A stretch of 48,637 nucleotides of DNA from an uncultured Chloroflexales bacterium (GTDB lineage: Bacteria; Chloroflexota; Chloroflexia; Chloroflexales; Chloroflexaceae). Below, piece by piece: positions 7,665 through 14,593 of this stretch. A model generated the notes under the pieces. The model was not told where the DNA came from. It saw only the letters and a list, made by a program, of their open reading frames with translations, and did not search any database. The position numbers were made by a program, and so were the translations under genes. The DNA lies in the NCBI GenBank assembly GCA_937967405.1, contig CALCJV010000040.1, positions 1 through 48,637 of the forward strand. The letters run 5' to 3'. Each line of letters begins with the position of its first letter. Position 1 is the first letter of the stretch.

Positions 7665-8156
7665 TTATTCCGAAAGCCCGGCAGTGGCTGGGCCTTCAAC
7701 GATAATCACCCCGAACATATTCTGGTGACCGGGGCCACAGTATTCGTGGCAGATGATGTGAAATTCTCCGGGGCGGTCAAACTTCACGCGCACTTGGGCA
7801 ATCTGGCCCGGCAGCAACATCAGGTTCGCATTATGCGCCTCAATGAAGAAGCCGTGCGAAATGTCGCGGCTGGTCACGTTAAACAGCACTTCCGATCCGA
7901 CTGGTACCCGGATCTCACGCGGCATGAAGTTCCACATCTGGGCGACAATGTGCGCGGTATATTGTCCATTGCCCATATCGCGCAAGCCCGGCTCGGCAAA
8001 CTCCGTATTGGCTAAATCGGTCGGGTCAATCCGCCCTACCGGACTGGGGAGCCGAACCCCAAAGATAAACACGCTGGCTAGCAGCGCAGCCGTAAACACG
8101 CCAAGCGTGACTGAGACCGCGATCAGCCAATACCGCTCTAGTTCATCAATATGCAC
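7665..8156 (-). CDS. cbaB: ba3-type cytochrome c oxidase subunit II (CuA)
   Basis: A 163-residue protein with one N-terminal membrane helix (about 10-33) and a cupredoxin domain outside the membrane. The binuclear CuA site is complete: His in SRDISHGF, then CHEYCGPGHQNMF with two Cys, His and Met. It accepts electrons from cytochrome c or a blue copper protein and passes them to subunit I. Its short length with a single helix is typical of ba3-type subunit II. The start is GTG at 8156, whose G is also the last base of the upstream TAG stop; AGGAGG lies 6 bases before it, so translation is coupled. Confidence 0.92.
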   Translation of the reverse strand: MHIDELERYWLIAVSVTLGVFTAALLASVFIFGVRLPSPVGRIDPTDLANTEFAEPGLRDMGNGQYTAHIVAQMWNFMPREIRVPVGSEVLFNVTSRDISHGFFIEAHNANLMLLPGQIAQVRVKFDRPGEFHIICHEYCGPGHQNMFGVIIVEGPATAGLSE

Positions 8157-8485
8157 TAGAAACCTCCTACTCCACGCTCAATGACCACAATGAACCATAG
8201 ATACGCCCAGTAGATCGCATATCCTAGCAACATAATCATCACAAACAGCAACGTGCCGCGTGCGGCAAAGCCGGTATGATCCAGTGATTCGTTGCTTTCT
8301 TCCGTCGCAAACAAATAGCCTGCCGTCTCGCCCTTTGCACTTGCGGATCGAGGCGGTGTGCCTGCTGCCGCAGCACTGCCCACGGGTGCTGTGGCAAGAG
8401 CTTCCGCATCGCTTGCCCACTTGTAGCCGCTCGTGTCTTCTGAGGCTACCGTAGCCGAAGAAACGAGGTTAGTGTCCTGCGTCAA
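8156..8485 (-). CDS. CoxIIa-like small oxidase subunit
   Basis: A 109-residue protein: about 75 residues rich in Ala, Ser, Thr and acidic residues, then one membrane helix after ARGTLLFVMIMLLGYAIYW, ending in ERGVGGF. The GTL-start of the helix and its position directly ahead of subunit II match the single-helix subunit IIa of ba3-type oxidases, with an unusually long N-terminal extension. The start codon is TTG at 8485 with GGAGG upstream. It overlaps the preceding response-regulator gene by 17 bases and the following subunit II gene by one base. Family assignment is moderate because the domain is short. Confidence 0.7.
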   Translation of the reverse strand: MTQDTNLVSSATVASEDTSGYKWASDAEALATAPVGSAAAAGTPPRSASAKGETAGYLFATEESNESLDHTGFAARGTLLFVMIMLLGYAIYWAYLWFIVVIERGVGGF

Positions 8486-8876
8486 TGAGAGCCTCCTTTC
8501 GCTTGCTCGCCATCATAGTTCGTACCACCATTTCTAGATCAATCACCCCGACTGGTTTGGCAAGGTATGACTGCACCCCTAGCTGACGCATCTGGGCCCG
8601 TAGCATCGGTGAGTCATACGCTGTCAAGACTAGCACGGGAGTATCGGGGAAACACCGTTGCACCTGCCGAATCAAGGATGTGGCCGCTTGGCTCTGTGCG
8701 CCCGGGTCCACGATGAATAAATCTACCGGATTCGTCACTGCCGTTTGGACATCGCGGCTCAGATCAGCGGTGAAGGTGATCATCGCTTCGTCCTGTAAAC
8801 GAGATTGCAACCCTAGCTGAGTCACGAGTGCTGCCATAGCATCATTGTCAACGATATGGATGTGTTGAGCTGGCAA
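8469..8876 (-). CDS. Single-domain response regulator (CheY-like)
   Basis: A 135-residue receiver domain without an output domain. The acidic pocket is VDNDA near residues 9-13, the phosphoacceptor is the Asp in DLFIVDPGA, the switch Thr is in VLTAYDSP, and the conserved Lys is in YLAKPVG. It starts with TTG at 8876, preceded by AGGAG at 7 bases. The 3' end overlaps the CoxIIa-like gene by 17 bases, so it is the first gene of the oxidase operon. It could relay a redox or oxygen signal to a partner kinase elsewhere; that is inference. Confidence 0.85.
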   Translation of the reverse strand: MPAQHIHIVDNDAMAALVTQLGLQSRLQDEAMITFTADLSRDVQTAVTNPVDLFIVDPGAQSQAATSLIRQVQRCFPDTPVLVLTAYDSPMLRAQMRQLGVQSYLAKPVGVIDLEMVVRTMMASKRKEALIDAGH

Positions 8877-9094
8877 GGCAAGCTCCTAGCTGCTGATCGT
8901 GCTTACGCCAAGCAGGATGCGGGTTTCCTACATAGCCTATGGTAACACCTTCTGTTGCTTCATAAAGAGGTAAAGCACTACTTTCAAGTGGTGATTCGAC
9001 AACTTTCGGGTTGAGATTGTTTTTAAGAGAAATTTTATTGCAGGTGATACATACGGGCTACGCTGGGCAGGGTCTCGTTATCCAGCCCGGCGGC

Positions 9095-10222
9095 CTAGCG
9101 CAGGGCAAGGTAGCACGCCAGCAACGCCCGCGCTGATTGCTCCCACGGGAACCGCTGCGCGTGGCGCATGCCGGCCGCCCGCTGCTGCGGGGCCAGCTGT
9201 TGGGCCTGCTGGATCGCTGCGGCGATGCTCGCCGGGTCAAACGGATCGGCAATGATGGCTGCCGTGCCACTCACTTCGGGCAGGCTGCCAGCGGCAGTGG
9301 TGACAACGGGCGTGCCGCACGCAAGGGCCTCGGCCACGGGCAAGCCAAAGCCCTCATACAGCGAGGGGTAGACAAATACCTGCGCCAGATTGTAGAGCGC
9401 AGGTAGATCGGCATCGGCGACAAAATCGAGAAAGCGCACCCGCGGTTGCAAGCCGAGCCGTTCGAGGGTGACAAATATATCGGTGTAGAGCCAGCCTTTG
9501 CGTCCGGCGATCACCAGTGGGGGGGCAGCGGGCAGCAGGGCAAGGGCTTCGAGCAGGCGCGGGATATTCTTGCGTGGTTCGAGTGTGCCCACAAACAGGA
9601 GAAACTGGGCGGGCAGGTGCAGGCGTTCGCGCACAGCGGCCAGCGCGGCGGCGGGCAGCGGGCGGAATGCCGAACTCACGCCCGGATAGACCACCGCGAT
9701 GCGCTCAGCGGGAACGCCTTGCAGGCGCATCAAATCCTGCCGCGTAGCCTGCGAGTCTACCAGCACGAGATCGGCGCGGCGTAGGCTACGCGGCAACACC
9801 TGTGTAAGGTAGCGTTGCAGCTTTGGCTCGGCGGTATGCGGGTGCACCAAGAAGGTCAAGTCATGCACCGTGAGCAGGGTGCGGGCGCGGGTGGGGGGCA
9901 ACACAAAATCGGGGGCGTGTAGCACATCTATCGCCCCCGTGAACCACTCGGCATAGAGCGGTAGGCGGAGGCGTTGCCACAGGATCGTGAGCAGGCGCGG
10001 GCTGAGCGGGATCGGCACGGCGCGGACATTGGCGTAGGTGGCGCACAGCTCATCCAGATCGGCGAGGTAGGGGCTGTTGCGCGGGATGCCGCCCGCCGCA
10101 TAGAACAGCACATACTCGAAGCCGCCGCGCATCGCCACCGTCGCTCGCACCAGCTCGCGGGTGTAGCGGCCAATGCCTGCGCCTTGCCACGCGGCGGCGG
10201 TGTAATCAATGCCGACGCGCAT
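9095..10222 (-). CDS. GT4-family glycosyltransferase
   Basis: A 375-residue retaining glycosyltransferase with two Rossmann-like halves. The N-terminus RVGIDYTAAAWQGAGIGRYTREL is the glycine-rich acceptor region. The donor-binding half includes FVGTLEPRKNIPRLLEA and the E-x7-E motif SLYEGFGLPVAEALACGTPVV. It transfers a nucleotide-activated sugar (often mannose in this subgroup) onto a polysaccharide or lipid acceptor at the inner membrane face. It is the last of three tightly packed genes with a flippase-like protein and an O-antigen ligase, so an envelope or exopolysaccharide role is likely. It starts 5 bases after the upstream stop. Confidence 0.88.
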   Translation of the reverse strand: MRVGIDYTAAAWQGAGIGRYTRELVRATVAMRGGFEYVLFYAAGGIPRNSPYLADLDELCATYANVRAVPIPLSPRLLTILWQRLRLPLYAEWFTGAIDVLHAPDFVLPPTRARTLLTVHDLTFLVHPHTAEPKLQRYLTQVLPRSLRRADLVLVDSQATRQDLMRLQGVPAERIAVVYPGVSSAFRPLPAAALAAVRERLHLPAQFLLFVGTLEPRKNIPRLLEALALLPAAPPLVIAGRKGWLYTDIFVTLERLGLQPRVRFLDFVADADLPALYNLAQVFVYPSLYEGFGLPVAEALACGTPVVTTAAGSLPEVSGTAAIIADPFDPASIAAAIQQAQQLAPQQRAAGMRHAQRFPWEQSARALLACYLALR

Positions 10223-10227
10223 GCGGC

Positions 10228-11355
10228 TTACTTTCGCTTGCTGACAAGATAGAGTAAGAAGCCGAACACAATCAGGCTCCAGAAGTTAATCAGGCGATCC
10301 AGCAACGTCACCGCACTGCCCAAGTTGCGATCCACGCCAAACAGGATCAGCACGCCGGTGACGGTGCTTTCGACTACGCCCAAGCCGGCCGGGGTGATCG
10401 GGAGGGCGGTCAGCAGTGAGGAGGCCAACGCCACAAAGATGATCGTGGGCACGCTCAGGATCAGCCCTTCTTGCGCGAGCGCAAGGATCACGAAGTACAG
10501 CCGGAACCCTTCCAGCAGCCACACTGCCGCCGTCAAGCCGATCAGCTGCGGCAACACGGCGGGGCGGAACGAGCGCAGCGCGGCGTGTTCAAAGTTGCCA
10601 TAGACCCGATGGGCCCGCTGCGGCAGGATGCGGTGAATGAGTGGACTGAGCCAGCGCATACTGGCTAAGCCAGCAATGATCGCCAGCACCAGCAGGCCCC
10701 CGAAGGCAAAGACGATCTGCGTGCCTTCGGGCAGGTGCGTGCCGAAGGTAAACCAGCCCGACAATACTAACAACGCAAACAGGGCCAGCATATCGAGCAG
10801 CCGCTCGGCAAAGATCGTCCCGAAGGTGGCTGAAAACGAAACCTGCCCATTGTGCTTGAGCAGGTAGCCGCGATACGCATCACCGAGCTTGGCGGGCACG
10901 ATACAGTTGACGAACCACGAGAGGTAGATGTATTCCATCAGGGCGGGCAGCGAAGCCCAGCTCGTGCGCCCAGCGGCAATTGGTACATCGGCATTGAGCA
11001 GCAGGATGCGCCAACGGATCGCCCGTAGCGGGAAGGTTAGGTAGAAGACCCCAAACGCAGTCAGTAACCAGAACGGATTGGCATTCCGCATGTGGTAGAA
11101 CGTCTGCCCAATATCAATATTGAGGCTGCGAAAGACGAAGACGATCAACGCGAGCGCAAACAGAAACGATAGCAGCGTGCGCGGGCTGAACAAGCGGCGC
11201 GTCAGCACGAAGCCATCGCCACTGGTGGCTAGCTCCTCAGCCAGCACCTCATTTAGGTCATCCGGGCTTGAGTCTGTATCCGCATGCACGGGGCTGGGTT
11301 CCGAACGCTCACCGACAATCTCGCGTGGCAGGCGCATCTGCCCTTCTTCATTCAT
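10228..11355 (-). CDS. LPG-synthase-type (AglD/UPF0104) integral membrane protein
   Basis: A 375-residue polytopic protein with about 8 membrane helices, beginning after a polar N-terminal stretch of about 55 residues. Typical family pieces are FPLRAIRWRILLL, FVNCIVPAKLGDAYRGYLL, TIFAERLLDMLALF and ALPITPAGLGVVEST. Related proteins are the flippase-like membrane half of lysyl-phosphatidylglycerol synthase and AglD-type proteins of glycan pathways. Its ATG overlaps the stop of the O-antigen ligase gene (ATGA), and the GT4 gene follows. In this context it may move a lipid-linked sugar or polysaccharide, which remains inference. Confidence 0.82.
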   Translation of the reverse strand: MNEEGQMRLPREIVGERSEPSPVHADTDSSPDDLNEVLAEELATSGDGFVLTRRLFSPRTLLSFLFALALIVFVFRSLNIDIGQTFYHMRNANPFWLLTAFGVFYLTFPLRAIRWRILLLNADVPIAAGRTSWASLPALMEYIYLSWFVNCIVPAKLGDAYRGYLLKHNGQVSFSATFGTIFAERLLDMLALFALLVLSGWFTFGTHLPEGTQIVFAFGGLLVLAIIAGLASMRWLSPLIHRILPQRAHRVYGNFEHAALRSFRPAVLPQLIGLTAAVWLLEGFRLYFVILALAQEGLILSVPTIIFVALASSLLTALPITPAGLGVVESTVTGVLILFGVDRNLGSAVTLLDRLINFWSLIVFGFLLYLVSKRK

Positions 11356-12953
11356 ACCGATTCCTGCGGTAGCATCTGATCTAGCCTTGCGATCAGGTGC
11401 TGGCGATAGTCAAGGGCAACAAGCATGGCCCACACTGAGCCAAGCTGAACCCCCATATTCAAGACGTGTAGATTCTCAAACAGGTTGTGTACTGCAATAG
11501 CTGCTATAATACCACAACTGCCAATGGCTAGGCTCTGCCAGAACCAGCCGTGCACCCCGCGCAGGGTGCGCCATGCCTGCACGGCGAGCAAGCTGAGCAG
11601 CAGCAGATAGGCGGCTAGCCCGATCACGCCTGCTTCGGCGGCAATGTGCAGGTAGTAGTTGTGGGCGTGCTGCTGCGGCGCATACCATGGGTGGATCAGG
11701 TAGGCAAAGCCGCTCGCTTGCGATTGGTAGGCGATGGGGAAGTTGCCGGGGCCTACGCCAGTGAGTGGCTCGTTGAGGAACATATACCATGCCGCCTGCA
11801 TCTGGGCCATGCGCTCGACCACCGCGAAGTTGTCGGCATCAATCATGGCCGTGCGGGCATCGAACAGGCGCAGGCTGTTGAAGATGCTGAGGAAGCGGCG
11901 CGTAAAGAAATCGGGCAGCAGATCGCTTGTGCCTAGTCCCACGATGATCCCGATGATCCCTAGCGTGCCCGCCAGCGCATAGCCGAGATAGGCTTGCACG
12001 TTGCGCCAATTGACGATCAAGGTTGCCAATAGCAAACCGAGCATGCCGCCCGCCGCGCCCACCCACCCGCCGCGTGAGAGCGAGAGCAGCAAGGCTCCAA
12101 ACTGCAAGCTCAAGGCGATGCCTGCGCCACCTATGGTGAGGAGCACCCCACGCGGGTAGGGGCATGGCTGGTGTGTGCTGCACTGATAGACGTAGGTGAG
12201 TAACGCCACGCTACCCCCGCCCGTCAGGGCGGCCGCGAGGGGCCAGCCCATATTCATGTAGCCTGCAAACGAATTGGGCTGCCCGATAGTACCGTAGGCG
12301 CGGGCGAAATCATCGCCGACCAGAAAGCTGAGGGGGCCTAGCCCCGTGAAAAACTGCCCTACCCCCAACATGCCATTGAGGGCCGTTGCCAGCAGGAGGC
12401 ACGCCGCCAGCCCCGCAAATCGCCATGCGCTGTGCTGCACGGCGGGCCATCCGGCTGCAACGGGCACGAGCCGATTGACCGCAAGGAGGTAGATCAACAG
12501 CACCGTAGCCCAGCGCAACGTCTCGGTGAGGGCGGCAGCTTGATCGTAGCGGGTGAAGGTGGCCGCAAGCAGTAACGCCCACAGCAACGCGAGCAACCCG
12601 TAGCCGGGCAAGCCCAAGCGGATCGGGTGGTGGGGCGTGCTGAGGCTGTGCAGGGACCATGTTGCCAGTGCTAGCAGAAAGGCCGCTTGGACGAAGCTCA
12701 GCCCGCCCGGCAACGTCACTACCGCTTGCACGGGTACGGCAAGCACTGCGAGATACAAAGCCCAGATTGGGTCAATCAAGGCGAGCACCAACACGAGTGG
12801 CGCAACCACTACGCCCACTGCTAGCACCAGTGGGGCAGTGGCCAAGAGGATCGCCGCACCCGCCACCAGCGTCGCAAAGATCGCCCAAGCGAGCCAACGC
12901 CACAGGTGCGGGCCAGCGATGGATGGGGCACGGCGGGGCAAGTTCACGCGCAT
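11352..12953 (-). CDS. O-antigen ligase/polymerase-like (Wzy/WaaL) membrane protein
   Basis: A 533-residue protein with about 11-12 membrane helices and a large loop near residues 370-440. The loop contains NEPLTGVGPGNFP and the segment QQHAHNYYLHIAAEAGVIG, the conserved H-x-H-N region of the O-antigen ligase family; GQPNSFAGYMNMG is another family signature. These enzymes join or polymerise lipid-linked glycans on the outer face of the membrane. Chloroflexota generally lack lipopolysaccharide, so here it more likely acts on an exopolysaccharide or surface glycan. GAGG precedes the ATG. First gene of a three-gene operon. Confidence 0.85.
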   Translation of the reverse strand: MRVNLPRRAPSIAGPHLWRWLAWAIFATLVAGAAILLATAPLVLAVGVVVAPLVLVLALIDPIWALYLAVLAVPVQAVVTLPGGLSFVQAAFLLALATWSLHSLSTPHHPIRLGLPGYGLLALLWALLLAATFTRYDQAAALTETLRWATVLLIYLLAVNRLVPVAAGWPAVQHSAWRFAGLAACLLLATALNGMLGVGQFFTGLGPLSFLVGDDFARAYGTIGQPNSFAGYMNMGWPLAAALTGGGSVALLTYVYQCSTHQPCPYPRGVLLTIGGAGIALSLQFGALLLSLSRGGWVGAAGGMLGLLLATLIVNWRNVQAYLGYALAGTLGIIGIIVGLGTSDLLPDFFTRRFLSIFNSLRLFDARTAMIDADNFAVVERMAQMQAAWYMFLNEPLTGVGPGNFPIAYQSQASGFAYLIHPWYAPQQHAHNYYLHIAAEAGVIGLAAYLLLLSLLAVQAWRTLRGVHGWFWQSLAIGSCGIIAAIAVHNLFENLHVLNMGVQLGSVWAMLVALDYRQHLIARLDQMLPQESV

Positions 12954-13027
12954 AACATCCTCGATGGTATCAGGGGATTAGGGGTGAGGTGGCAGGTAGT
13001 AGATGACATGGGGGATGAGCAGACCTA

Positions 13028-13046
13028 CCACGAAGAACACGCCAAC
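13028..13046. repeat. Dispersed copy of the TTCGTG repeat
   Basis: CTACCACGAAGAACACGCC, the reverse complement of the CGTGTTCTTCGTGGT end of the tandem repeat at 3003-3038. A weaker copy (TGTGTTCTTCGCATACCTC) follows near 13088. The surrounding gap 12954-13145 holds no gene. Confidence 0.5.
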
Positions 13047-13145
13047 CTCCTGATCCTCAAATATGCTTATCCCCCTGCTCCGAATTCTGTGTTCTTCGCA
13101 TACCTCATAGTGGGTCTGCGGTGGCTGCGGTGGGCCGAGGAGCGG

Positions 13146-13433
13146 CTAGCGTTCCACCTGCACGCGGTTGGTATAAAAGGCGACGTGCCCAGCAATCTGC
13201 TTCGCCGCCTCTTTAGGCGTGGGGTAGTACCACGCTGCCGCATCGAGGGTCTCATCGCCCACGACAATATCATAGTAGCTCGCTACTCCCTTCCATGCAC
13301 ACGTCGTTTGGCGGCTGTTCTCACGGAAGAACTCGCGCTTGATCGCATCCGGCGGGAAGTAGTAGTTGCCTTCGACCACATGCCCCTGATCGCTTTCAGC
13401 CAATACAATCCCTTTATAAACGGCTTTTGCCAT
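13146..13433 (-). CDS. DUF427 domain protein
   Basis: A 95-residue protein that is essentially one DUF427 domain: VEGNYYFPPDAI, then QTTCAWKGVASYYDI, AAWYYPTPKEAAKQIAGHVAFY. The family folds as a small beta barrel; its biochemical role is not established. AAAGGAC precedes the ATG at 13433. It is monocistronic, behind its own extended -10 promoter. Confidence 0.88.
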   Translation of the reverse strand: MAKAVYKGIVLAESDQGHVVEGNYYFPPDAIKREFFRENSRQTTCAWKGVASYYDIVVGDETLDAAAWYYPTPKEAAKQIAGHVAFYTNRVQVER

Positions 13434-13516
13434 GAACGTCTTGTCCTTTCTGCGCTAACTTTTGACGGGTATGCATGCTCAGCGGGTGAGCTACATGCGC
13501 TGTAGGCTACAGGAGT

Positions 13517-13525
13517 ATTGTAGCA
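13517..13525 (-). promoter_or_regulatory. Extended -10 promoter for the DUF427 gene
   Basis: Minus-strand TGC-TACAAT, about 85 bases upstream of the DUF427 ATG. It overlaps an inverted repeat GCTACA (13506-13511) / TGTAGC (13519-13524). Confidence 0.5.
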
Positions 13526-13576
13526 GGAATACCACGCCGCTTGGGGTGATCTTTTGCACAAATCTCAAAACACCCC

Positions 13577-13604
13577 TTGACAAACCTGATAATCCTGCTA
13601 TCCT
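13577..13604 (+). promoter_or_regulatory. Strong promoter of the leader peptide/exporter transcript
   Basis: Consensus TTGACA at 13577-13582, a 16-bp spacer, and TATCCT at 13599-13604 preceded by TG-C. Expected start is near 13611, 42 bases ahead of the leader-peptide ATG. Confidence 0.75.
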
Positions 13605-13652
13605 ACATCATGTTGGTTTTATTGCTCTAATAAAGGTTCTAAACATCGTATT

Positions 13653-13748
13653 ATGACTATCGTCGCTATCGCCCAACTTGCACTCGTACTTGTAGCCCTC
13701 CAGCTTGCCCTTCGGGGTGCGGGGGTCTGTATGGTGCTGGTGCGATAG
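13653..13748 (+). CDS. Putative leader peptide of an attenuator (31 residues)
   Basis: A 31-codon reading frame from ATG 13653 to TAG 13746-13748, starting MTIVAIAQLALVLVALQ. About two thirds of its residues are Leu, Val, Ala or Ile. It lies between a near-consensus promoter and an intrinsic terminator, the arrangement of branched-chain amino-acid attenuators such as ilv/leu leaders. Within its 3' part, GCGGGGGTC (13719-13727, codons 23-25) can pair with the left arm of the terminator (GACCCGC), which would form an antiterminator if a ribosome stalled in the Leu/Val-rich part. No clear Shine-Dalgarno precedes it. An unrelated small membrane peptide is the alternative reading. Confidence 0.55.
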   Translation: MTIVAIAQLALVLVALQLALRGAGVCMVLVR

Positions 13749-13778
13749 CCCACAGACAAACAGCAAGCGCAAGCAGCT

Positions 13779-13819
13779 GACCCGCTAGTCCCCAGAAAGG
13801 CTAGCGGGTCTTGTTTTTT
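13779..13819 (+). terminator. Intrinsic terminator/attenuator
   Basis: GACCCGCTAG (13779-13788) and CTAGCGGGTC (13801-13810) form a perfect 10-bp stem with a 12-base loop, followed at once by TTGTTTTTT. It lies 30 bases after the leader-peptide stop and 80 bases before the exporter N-terminus. Confidence 0.85.
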
Positions 13820-13898
13820 GGCAGATCGCCGAGCGGATGACACAGGAGCGAACCGATGCACCATACCACGCAGACAACGAGAAGACAGGATGGCAACG

Positions 13899-13946
13899 AT
13901 GCCCAGTGCAGCCTTACCCAGTGCGACCTTTGCCCTGCTGCTATAG
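13899..13946 (+). other. Exporter N-terminal codons ended by an in-frame TAG
   Basis: From ATG 13899 (AGGA 8 bases upstream; another in-frame ATG at 13890) the frame reads 15 codons ending SATFALLL, then TAG at 13944-13946, then continues in the same frame GISLGVAIAAPVGPIG. LysE/RhtB-type exporters normally have an uninterrupted hydrophobic first helix here, with a Lys or Arg about where the amber codon stands. This looks like a single nonsense change in an otherwise intact gene. Confidence 0.65.
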
Positions 13947-13955
13947 GGGATCAGC

Positions 13956-14546
13956 TTGGGCGTGGCGATTGCTGCGCCGGTGGGGCCTATCGGGCTGCTG
14001 TGCATCCGGCGCACGTTGCACGCAGGCTGGTGGGCGGGTGTGGCGGCCGGGCTGGGTGCAGCCACAGCCGATGCGCTCTATGGTGGGCTAGCCGTATCCG
14101 GCTTGGGCATCATCACCAGCACCTTGATGGGGGTACAGGCGTGGCTCCAGTTTGGGGGCGGGCTGTTCCTGCTCTGGCTCGGTATCAGCACGCTGCGGGC
14201 CGCCCCAGCACCCCTGACCAGCGCACCGATAACGGCAGAATGCAGGTACGGCTTAGGGCGGACCTATCTCACGACCTTTTGCTTGACCCTCACCAATCCG
14301 GCGACGATCCTCGCCTTTGCGGCGATCTTTGCTGGGCTAGGCACAGCCACAGGCACACGCGGATGGCTACTGGTCTGTGGCGTATTCATCGGGTCTGCGC
14401 TGTGGTGGGTGCTCCTCAGTAGCCTCACCGCAGGAGTAGGCACGCGCCTGCACGCGCACTGGCTGGTGCGGGTGCAACGCGGAGCGGGCATCATCATGGG
14501 GGGCTTTGGCATACTGGCCTTGCTCAGGGTGTTGATCGGAATGTAA
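13956..14546 (+). CDS. LysE/RhtB-type amino-acid exporter (N-terminus interrupted)
   Basis: 196 readable residues from TTG 13956. The family signature AAPVGPIGLLCIRRTLHAG is at the start, followed by about five further membrane helices, including FCLTLTNPATILAFAAIFAG and GSALWWVLLSSL. Such proteins export amino acids such as lysine, homoserine, threonine or leucine through the inner membrane. The usual N-terminus lies upstream, separated by an in-frame amber codon. AGGGGA just before the TTG could serve reinitiation and give a protein lacking about 19 residues; otherwise it is a very young pseudogene. The leader peptide and terminator upstream suggest attenuation control. The rest of the frame is intact for its full length, so decay is recent or selection continues. 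Confidence 0.75.
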   Translation: MGVAIAAPVGPIGLLCIRRTLHAGWWAGVAAGLGAATADALYGGLAVSGLGIITSTLMGVQAWLQFGGGLFLLWLGISTLRAAPAPLTSAPITAECRYGLGRTYLTTFCLTLTNPATILAFAAIFAGLGTATGTRGWLLVCGVFIGSALWWVLLSSLTAGVGTRLHAHWLVRVQRGAGIIMGGFGILALLRVLIGM

Positions 14547-14593
14547 CGGCACAACGAAACCTATCCACGAGAATGTGAAGGAGAACCAAATTC

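Noticed and set aside
12906..13505. 199-residue plus-strand frame
   Set aside because: It covers the DUF427 gene in antisense and an intergenic gap; no family features.
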